From positions 1 to 10,681 of the forward strand of contig CAUJJY010000341.1 in NCBI GenBank assembly GCA_963205155.1: DNA of 10,681 nucleotides, read 5' to 3'. A model generated the notes under the pieces. That model was not told the DNA's origin and did no database searches. It was given only the letters and a program-made list of their open reading frames with translations. Below are positions 5,965 to 10,681 of the stretch, in pieces. Origin of the DNA: Candidatus Zixiibacteriota bacterium. Lineage in GTDB: Bacteria > Zixibacteria > MSB-5A5 > CAIYYT01. The number at the start of each line of letters is the position of its first letter. The first letter of the stretch is position 1. A program made the position numbers and the translations under genes.

Positions 5965-5981
5965 TTGGCACAGCATTTGAA
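5965..5981 (+). promoter_or_regulatory. Near-consensus sigma-54 (RpoN) promoter for the flgB operon
   Basis: TTGGCACA (5965-5972), then 4 nt, then TTGAA (5977-5981) matches the sigma-54 consensus YTGGCACR-N4-TTGCW at all positions except the C of the -12 GC, which is A. The GG at 5967-5968 is at the -24 position. Transcription would begin near 5991-5992, about 17 nt before the flgB ATG, giving a leader consisting mainly of the Shine-Dalgarno site. Sigma-54 control of rod and basal-body genes is well known in other flagellated bacteria. The mismatch at -12 keeps this below certain. Confidence 0.6.
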
Positions 5982-5993
5982 TATATGGTCATC

Positions 5994-6002
5994 GGAGAAA
6001 GG
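5994..6002 (+). promoter_or_regulatory. Ribosome binding site setting the flgB start
   Basis: GGAGAAAGG at 5994-6002 lies 6 nt before ATG 6009. It rules in 6009 rather than in-frame ATGs at 5985 or farther upstream, which would also lie before the predicted transcription start. Confidence 0.75.
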
Positions 6003-6008
6003 TCTTTG

Positions 6009-6428
6009 ATGGACAATATTTTGCACAAATCGCTGTTCGGGAAGGGAATGATTCCCATCTACTCGCGTTTGGCGGATCTATCTGCGACGCGCCACAAAGT
6101 GGTAGCCTCGAATATTGCCAATGTCAATACCGAAGGCTACGAGAAACGGCAGTTTGATTTTGACAAGGAACTGCGTAAAGCCATCGATAAGCCGTCAGTT
6201 CCGGGCGTAACGACGCACCAAAACCACATTCCATTAGGGAATTCTCCCGAGGGCGCACCCAAGATTGAAAGCGTAAAGAAGTCAGACAATGATACCGGCG
6301 TGAACTCGGTAGATATCGACGAAGAAATGTCGAACCTGGCGCAGAATCAAATCACGTTTGAGTTCGGCGCTGATATGCTGGCGCGCAAGTTTAAGTCATT
6401 GAAATCAGCTATTCGCGGAAGTCAGTAG
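6009..6428 (+). CDS. flgB: Flagellar basal-body rod protein FlgB
   Basis: This 139-residue proximal rod subunit of the flagellar drive shaft is exported through the flagellar type III apparatus to the periplasm. The N-terminal region IPIYSRLADLSATRHKVVASNIANVNTEGYEKR is the classic rod/hook family helix and the A-x-N-I-A-N-x-x-T-x-G-Y motif. The C-terminal region EEMSNLAQNQITFEFGADMLARKFKSLKSAIRG forms the second helix of the terminal coiled coil. Length fits the usual 115-140 aa. The start at 6009 is supported by GGAGAAAGG six nt upstream; a longer frame back to 5946 would begin upstream of the predicted promoter start. It is the first gene of the operon, and flgC follows after 7 nt. Confidence 0.96.
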   Translation: MDNILHKSLFGKGMIPIYSRLADLSATRHKVVASNIANVNTEGYEKRQFDFDKELRKAIDKPSVPGVTTHQNHIPLGNSPEGAPKIESVKKSDNDTGVNSVDIDEEMSNLAQNQITFEFGADMLARKFKSLKSAIRGSQ

Positions 6429-6435
6429 GAAGTTT

Positions 6436-6930
6436 ATGAGTGACCTGTTTTCATCGCTAAAAATCTCGGGTTCCGGCCTTTCGGTATTTCGTCGCAAGAT
6501 GAATGTCGCGGCAGAAAATCTGGCCAATGCTGAAACGACGAAAACGCCTGAAGGTGGTCCTTACAAGAAGAAGATATTGAACATCGGCGCCAAGAAAGTG
6601 AAAGATGTTTTCTCGCGTCAACTCAATGCCGCAGCCGTCGAGCTTACACAAACGGACACCAAGCATGTCGGGGGCAAGCCAGTCGCGCTGCTGAATACAA
6701 ATAACATTCTGCATGCACAAGGGCGCGAGTATGTCGACCCGGCGCAGGAAGTCCGAATGATTTACGATCCTGCGCATCCCGACGCCAATGAAGAGGGCTT
6801 TGTCGCGATGCCCAATGTCGATCCGCTGATTGAAATGGTGGAGATGATGACAGCGGCGCGCGCCTACGAGGCGAATCTCTCGGCGATCAAAACAGTGAAA
6901 GAAATTACCAAGAAAGCTCTGGAGATTTAA
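6436..6930 (+). CDS. flgC: Flagellar basal-body rod protein FlgC
   Basis: This 164-residue proximal rod protein assembles with FlgB, FlgF and FliE. The N-terminus SLKISGSGLSVFRRKMNVAAENLANAETT is the standard FlgC rod helix and NLAN motif. The middle contains PAQEVRMIYDPAHPDANEEGFVAMPNVDP, and the C-terminus MVEMMTAARAYEANLSAIKTVKEI is the highly conserved FlgC closing helix. It is somewhat longer than the 134-aa E. coli protein, with extra residues in the middle (about 40-90). AGGAAG overlapping the flgB stop provides the Shine-Dalgarno site 3 nt before ATG 6436. It is exported through the flagellar secretion system without a cleavable signal peptide. Confidence 0.97.
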   Translation: MSDLFSSLKISGSGLSVFRRKMNVAAENLANAETTKTPEGGPYKKKILNIGAKKVKDVFSRQLNAAAVELTQTDTKHVGGKPVALLNTNNILHAQGREYVDPAQEVRMIYDPAHPDANEEGFVAMPNVDPLIEMVEMMTAARAYEANLSAIKTVKEITKKALEI

Positions 6931-6942
6931 CAGGGTATGGAT

Positions 6943-7176
6943 ATGAAGGTCAACAGCGCCAATTTGCAGGTTTACAATCAGGGTGTAAGTCAGCGCCAGC
7001 CGGCTGCAATTCCGACTGAAAGCAAACCATCCGAGCCGACACAGTTGGCGCACGCACGGTTTGCCGATCTGCTGTCAGCACAAGAAAAGAAATTCATTGT
7101 TCAGAACTTCAAGTCCGAGTCGGCTCCGCGTAAACCGGAATCGCATCTCGGGAAGGCAATTGACATTCGCGCATGA
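6943..7176 (+). CDS. Small unrecognised flagellar-operon protein between flgC and fliE
   Basis: This 77-residue product (79 if the in-frame ATG at 6937 is used) is not one I recognise. It is judged real because it fills the gap between flgC and fliE, overlaps the fliE start by 4 nt (ATGA at 7173-7176), and has a Shine-Dalgarno-like CAGGG at 6931-6935 that is correctly spaced for 6943 and too close for 6937. The first half is rich in Gln, Pro, Ser and Ala and looks disordered. The second half has a likely amphipathic helix, ARFADLLSAQEKKFIVQNFK, and ends in GKAIDIRA. There is no signal peptide, membrane segment or cysteine. Given its location it could be a rod or MS-ring assembly factor, chaperone or operon-specific regulator; this is inference only. 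Confidence 0.75.
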   Translation: MKVNSANLQVYNQGVSQRQPAAIPTESKPSEPTQLAHARFADLLSAQEKKFIVQNFKSESAPRKPESHLGKAIDIRA

Positions 7177-7475
7177 ACCCGATCACAATCAACACGCAGC
7201 CGCAGGAATTAGCGTTTCCAAAGGCTCAAGTCTTCACCAAGTCCGATCCGAGCCTGGGGTCATTCAAGGACACTTTGTCGCAGTTTGTCAATTCCGTAAA
7301 CGACCTGCAAGGTCGAGCGGTGGATACCGAGAAAGCATTTCTCCAGGGGGATATCTCGGACGTACATCAAGTTATGATTGCCGTAGAAGAGGCATCAGTG
7401 GCCTTTGAGTTGCTGATGGAAATTCGCAATAAATTGCTGGAAGCCTATCAGACGATCCAGCGGATGCCGATTTAA
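7173..7475 (+). CDS. fliE: Flagellar hook-basal body complex protein FliE
   Basis: This 100-residue protein is the adaptor that joins the MS ring (FliF) to the proximal rod and is among the first proteins exported. The family features are in the C-terminal two thirds: SFKDTLSQFVNSVNDLQ, then AVDTEKAFLQGDISDVHQVMIAVEEASVAFELLMEIRNKLLEAYQTI, an almost textbook FliE ending. The length is typical (about 100-105 aa). Translation is probably coupled to the preceding small gene, whose stop it overlaps by 4 nt. The fliF start follows after 27 nt. Confidence 0.96.
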   Translation: MNPITINTQPQELAFPKAQVFTKSDPSLGSFKDTLSQFVNSVNDLQGRAVDTEKAFLQGDISDVHQVMIAVEEASVAFELLMEIRNKLLEAYQTIQRMPI

Positions 7476-7502
7476 CCGGCATTAACCTCGGAGCATGGAT
7501 GC

Positions 7503-9032
7503 ATGAAGAGGATCTTTGATCACTTTTATCAGTTAGTCGGCCGGATGACACCGAGCCAGATTCTACTGGCCGCGTTAGTGGTAGTCGGTGTAATCGCCGG
7601 CACGGTCATCATTTTTAACGTCGCAAAGAGTCAATACTTTGTGCCGCTCTACTCGAACTTGTCGAGTGAAGACGCGGGCAAGATCATTGAGAAACTCAAT
7701 GAAATGCGCGTCAAGTATGAGATCGGCGACGGGGGTTCTGCGATTAGCGTCCCTTCTGATGATGTTTATGAAACCCGCATGAAGTTAGCCAGCAGCGGTC
7801 TTCCCAGTCCGCAGAATATTGGCTACGCGTTGTTCGATCAAACAAACCTCGGAATGACGGACTTTGTCCAGAAGCTGAATTATAAGCGCGCACTCGAGGG
7901 TGAACTGGCGCGAACTATCGGCAGTCTCTCCGAAGTGACAGCTGCGCGCGTTCATATGACAATTCCGGAGGACAAATTGTTCCGCGAAGACCAAAATGCG
8001 CCAAGCGCGTCTGTGGTCCTTAAACTCAACGGATCGACAAGCCTCGCCAAGAGACAACTGCAGGGGATCGCATATATCGTCGCGTCTTCTGTTGAAGGCA
8101 TGAAGCCGGAAAATGTAACGATCATCGATTACGACGGAAACCTTCTTACGGGACCGCAATCCAATGATCCTTCTGCCATGATGTCGGCCACGCAATTCGA
8201 AATGCGCAAGAACGTCGAGAGCTATCTCGAAAACAAGGCACAGTCAATGCTGTCCGGGGTTATCGGCGGTGGGCGCGCTGTGGTTCGGGTCAGCGCGGAA
8301 TTGAACTTTGAACAGAATAGCACGCAGATTGAAGAATACAATCCGGATATGGTGGCAGTTCGTAGCGAACAACGTACTGCCAGCAAAGGTAACGAACAGG
8401 AATCAATTCCCGGTGTTCCGCCGGTGACGACCTCCTCCAATAGCAATGACGCAAACGATATCATCACAAATTATGAAGTTTCCAAGACGATCAAAAGCAT
8501 CATCGGTGAAGTTGGATCAATCAAGCGACTGACCGTTGCTGTCATGGTCGACGGAAACTATGAAGAGGTCAAGTCTCCCGAGGGCGAAGTTGAACAGAAG
8601 TTCCTTAATCGCTCGCCGGAGGAACTGGAGCGATTTGCCGGAATTATTAAGAATGCAGTCGGGTACAGTGAGGCGAGAAGCGACTTGTTCACGATCGTCG
8701 ACTTGCCGTTTGATAACAGTATTCTCGAAGTCTCGCGCAAGCAGCTTGACTCCACCGGTCAGTGGGAGAACTACCTTTATTATGGCAAGAAGGTCGGGTT
8801 CGTTCTGTTGGGAATTCTTGGATTCTTGTATGTGAAGCGTCAACTGAAGAAGGTCTTTACCGCCATAGCCAAATATGTACCGGCACCGCCGCCGGCACCG
8901 CCACCGTCGGAGGAGACTATTCAGCAGAAGCCACAGAAGCCCAAGCTGATCGACACCATGAAGGTGCAGACAAAAGGCAAACCGGATGAGATTGCCAAGG
9001 TAATCAGAACCATTATGGCAGAGCCGCAGTAG
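7503..9032 (+). CDS. fliF: Flagellar MS-ring protein FliF
   Basis: This 509-residue inner-membrane protein multimerises to form the MS ring and part of the C-ring scaffold. TM1 is at about residues 20-40 (ILLAALVVVGVIAGTVIIF) and TM2 at about 431-447 (VGFVLLGILGFLYV). Between them lie the ring-building motif domains, with typical stretches such as DQTNLGMTDFVQKLNYKRALEGELARTI, AARVHMTIPE and SASVVLKL, then the collar region. A proline-rich segment (PAPPPAPPP, about 460-468) follows TM2, and the tail IAKVIRTIMAEP is the expected FliG-binding helix. It is slightly shorter than the 530-560 aa common in the family. The GGAG at 7490-7493 lies 9 nt before ATG 7503; close ATGs at 7495 and 7499 are in other frames. 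fliG begins 1 nt after the stop. Confidence 0.97.
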   Translation: MKRIFDHFYQLVGRMTPSQILLAALVVVGVIAGTVIIFNVAKSQYFVPLYSNLSSEDAGKIIEKLNEMRVKYEIGDGGSAISVPSDDVYETRMKLASSGLPSPQNIGYALFDQTNLGMTDFVQKLNYKRALEGELARTIGSLSEVTAARVHMTIPEDKLFREDQNAPSASVVLKLNGSTSLAKRQLQGIAYIVASSVEGMKPENVTIIDYDGNLLTGPQSNDPSAMMSATQFEMRKNVESYLENKAQSMLSGVIGGGRAVVRVSAELNFEQNSTQIEEYNPDMVAVRSEQRTASKGNEQESIPGVPPVTTSSNSNDANDIITNYEVSKTIKSIIGEVGSIKRLTVAVMVDGNYEEVKSPEGEVEQKFLNRSPEELERFAGIIKNAVGYSEARSDLFTIVDLPFDNSILEVSRKQLDSTGQWENYLYYGKKVGFVLLGILGFLYVKRQLKKVFTAIAKYVPAPPPAPPPSEETIQQKPQKPKLIDTMKVQTKGKPDEIAKVIRTIMAEPQ

Positions 9033-9033
9033 T

Positions 9034-10050
9034 ATGCCGATTACGTACGGGGAACTGACCAATACGCAGAAGGCCGCCATCGCGCTGATAGCTTTCGGAA
9101 CCGAAGTCTCGGCCGAGGTCCTCAAATCACTTTCCGACCAGGAACTCGAAAAAATCACGATTGAAATCGCAAATATGCGCGATGTTCCGGGCGAAGTCGA
9201 AGAGCGTGTTATTCAAGATTGTTATGAGATCTTCCTGGCGCGAGAATACATCTCGACGGGCGGCATTGATTACGCGCGTTCATTGCTTGAGCGCGCAGTT
9301 GGGTCAAATCGTGCCGTTGATATCATCAAACGGCTTGAGTCTTCGCTCGTCACCTCCGGCTTCAATCTACTCAAGGGCATTGATCCAAAACAACTGGTTA
9401 ACTACATCCAGAATGAACACCCGCAGACAATTGCCTTGATTCTCACGCAGCTCACGCCGCAACAAGCTGCCGGAGTCGTAACCGAACTGGCGCCGGAACT
9501 GCAGGCTGAAGTCGCGATGCGTGTTGCCACAATGGAGAAGATTTCACCGGAAATTCTGAAAGAGATTGAACAGACGCTCGATATGCATTTCTCCGGTTCG
9601 GTATTCCGCGAAAGCAAACAGTCCGGCGGCGCCAAGGCACTCGCCGACATTTTGAACCTCGTTGAGACTTCTGCGGAGAAGCACATCCTCCAAACGCTCG
9701 AAGCCGACAACCCGGACCTGGCTGCCGAAATCAAGAATATGATGTTCGTGTTCGAAGACGTGATCCTGCTCGACGACCGCTCAATCCAGCGGATGCTTAA
9801 GGAAATCGAGACGAAGGACATCGCAATCGCACTCAAGGCGGCGTCCGAAGATGTCAAGAGCAAGATCTTTACGAATGTCTCGGAGCGCGTGTCGATGATG
9901 ATCAAGGAAGAGATCGAGTTTATGGGGCCGATGCGTCTCTCCGATGTTGAAGCGGCGCAACAACGAATCGTCGAGTCCATCCGCAAACTGGAAGAAGAAG
10001 GACAGATCGTCATCTCGGGACGCGGAGGCAAGGAAGATGTCGTCGTCTAG
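9034..10050 (+). CDS. fliG: Flagellar motor switch protein FliG
   Basis: This 338-residue rotor protein sits between the MS ring and FliM/FliN and receives torque from the MotA subunits. The N-terminal FliF-binding region (LTNTQKAAIALIAFG) is followed by the ARM-M domain with the EHPQ motif at residues 128-131 (NEHPQTIALILTQL). The GG hinge is in SGGAKALADILN at residues 197-208. The C-terminal domain has MFVFEDVILLDDRSIQRMLKEI with the charged torque helix, and MGPMRLSDVEAAQQRIVESIRKLEEEGQI near the end. Length is typical (330-345 aa). The ATG is 1 nt after the fliF stop, so translation is probably coupled; the end overlaps fliH by 14 nt. Both stator types encoded nearby would act on this one FliG. 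Confidence 0.97.
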   Translation: MPITYGELTNTQKAAIALIAFGTEVSAEVLKSLSDQELEKITIEIANMRDVPGEVEERVIQDCYEIFLAREYISTGGIDYARSLLERAVGSNRAVDIIKRLESSLVTSGFNLLKGIDPKQLVNYIQNEHPQTIALILTQLTPQQAAGVVTELAPELQAEVAMRVATMEKISPEILKEIEQTLDMHFSGSVFRESKQSGGAKALADILNLVETSAEKHILQTLEADNPDLAAEIKNMMFVFEDVILLDDRSIQRMLKEIETKDIAIALKAASEDVKSKIFTNVSERVSMMIKEEIEFMGPMRLSDVEAAQQRIVESIRKLEEEGQIVISGRGGKEDVVV

Positions 10051-10681
10051 GGTTCTTTCGTCAGTTGCTCTGACGTCAAGCAGGGTACCAATTGGCAGCA
10101 CGGAGTTTGTCGAGCGGTATCACCGCGAACTGGAAGAGAACTCAACAATCGGGCAGCGCATCAAGCAGCTTGAAGAACGCCATCAAATTGAACTGCAACA
10201 GACCTACCGGCGCGGGTTTTCCGAAGGTGAAAATGTTGGTTTACAGCGGGGACTTGCTGCATCTCGGCAATTAGAAAATGAACTTCGGCAGGCAATTACC
10301 GCGCTCGTCAATTATCGACAGACCGTTTACAAACAGGCAGAAACCCAATTGTTCGATCTCGCTTTTGCTTTGGCGAACAGGATCACTACTGCCCGCGGGG
10401 AAACAGAAGGTCAAGTGGTGCTTGACACGATCAATGCATGCCTTCGTGAGGTACTTGATAAGACGAGGTTAACTGTTCGCGTCAATCCTGCCCAAGCAAA
10501 TTTCGTCAAATCGCAGATTGACGCCCTTGGCGGCATCAATGACACCGTTAGTCATATTGTCGTTGAACCGGATACTCGCATCAGTGCCGGCGGTTGTATC
10601 ATCGAGACCGATTCGGGCAACACCGACGGCAGAATAGAGAATCAACTGCAAGTGTTGAAAAGCAAATTACTTGAGAATCAA
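10037..10681 (+). CDS. fliH: Flagellar assembly protein FliH, 3'-truncated by the window edge
   Basis: The reading frame is open from ATG 10037 to the last base, giving 215 residues with no stop. FliH regulates the export ATPase FliI and links it to the export gate and C ring. The diagnostic feature is a glycine ladder YRRGFSEGENVGLQRG with Gly60, Gly64, Gly68 and Gly72 at four-residue intervals, the GxxxG repeats typical of FliH, flanked by charged coiled-coil helices (about residues 23-58 and 76-110). The C-terminal part, with LTVRVNPAQANFVKSQID and ISAGGCIIETDSGNTDGRIENQL, matches the conserved FliH/V-ATPase E-subunit-like domain. AAGGAAG (10030-10036) directly precedes the ATG, and the start overlaps the end of fliG by 14 nt. 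The remaining C-terminus, probably short, and presumably fliI lie beyond the window. Confidence 0.9.
   Translation, partial: MSSSRVLSSVALTSSRVPIGSTEFVERYHRELEENSTIGQRIKQLEERHQIELQQTYRRGFSEGENVGLQRGLAASRQLENELRQAITALVNYRQTVYKQAETQLFDLAFALANRITTARGETEGQVVLDTINACLREVLDKTRLTVRVNPAQANFVKSQIDALGGINDTVSHIVVEPDTRISAGGCIIETDSGNTDGRIENQLQVLKSKLLENQ

Noticed and set aside
5946..6008. A 21-residue N-terminal extension of FlgB
   Set aside because: It would start upstream of the predicted sigma-54 transcription start and overlap the promoter; GGAGAAAGG is correctly spaced for ATG 6009.
6457..7053. A 198-residue - strand frame opposite flgC and the small gene
   Set aside because: It crosses two co-directional genes of a flagellar operon and has no promoter, ribosome site or recognisable domain.
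9402..10031. A 209-residue - strand frame opposite fliG
   Set aside because: Serine- and isoleucine-rich low-information product, entirely antisense to a textbook FliG.

Overview
This window comes from a flagellated Gram-negative-type bacterium of intermediate G+C content. It has three parts: a small housekeeping operon with a tRNA gene, two divergently transcribed flagellar stator pairs, and the start of a flagellar basal-body operon. The phylum cannot be fixed by reading alone. The mix of genes would suit an FCB-group or candidate-phylum genome (Zixibacteria-like), but this is only a weak guess. Nothing looks like a phage, plasmid, insertion sequence, CRISPR array or defence system, and coding density is high.

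Positions 1-2034 (+ strand): the 3' part of an RlmI-family 23S rRNA cytosine methyltransferase; a TIGR00725/LOG-like (SLOG superfamily) protein; acylphosphatase; adenine phosphoribosyltransferase (apt); and a tRNA-Arg(CCT). The LOG-like gene, acylphosphatase and apt are tightly packed (4-nt overlap, then a 2-nt gap) and are probably co-transcribed.

Positions 2078-3876 (- strand): motA-motB of the E. coli-like, long-MotA type. Positions 4277-5897 (+ strand): a second motA-motB pair of the shorter PomA/MotP type. The two pairs diverge from a 400-nt non-coding region (3877-4276) rich in inverted repeats. Residues at the ion path differ. The + strand MotA carries both threonines that align with the Na+-coordinating threonines of PomA, whereas the - strand MotA has alanine at the first of these sites. 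This suggests one Na+-type and one H+-type stator sharing one rotor.

Positions 6009-10681 (+ strand): flgB, flgC, a small unrecognised gene, fliE, fliF, fliG and the 5' part of fliH. These encode the proximal rod, the rod/MS-ring adaptor, the MS ring, the switch/rotor protein and the export-ATPase regulator. Genes are nearly contiguous or overlapping. A near-consensus sigma-54 promoter (5965-5981) lies just upstream of flgB, and its predicted start leaves only a Shine-Dalgarno leader. The stators made by the two mot operons would push against FliG encoded here.

The region is mostly conventional. The points most worth a second look are the paired stators of apparently different ion type, the unrecognised 77-79 aa protein between flgC and fliE, the repeated TTGCA/TGCAA inverted repeats in the flagellar intergenic regions, and the LOG-like/apt neighbourhood.
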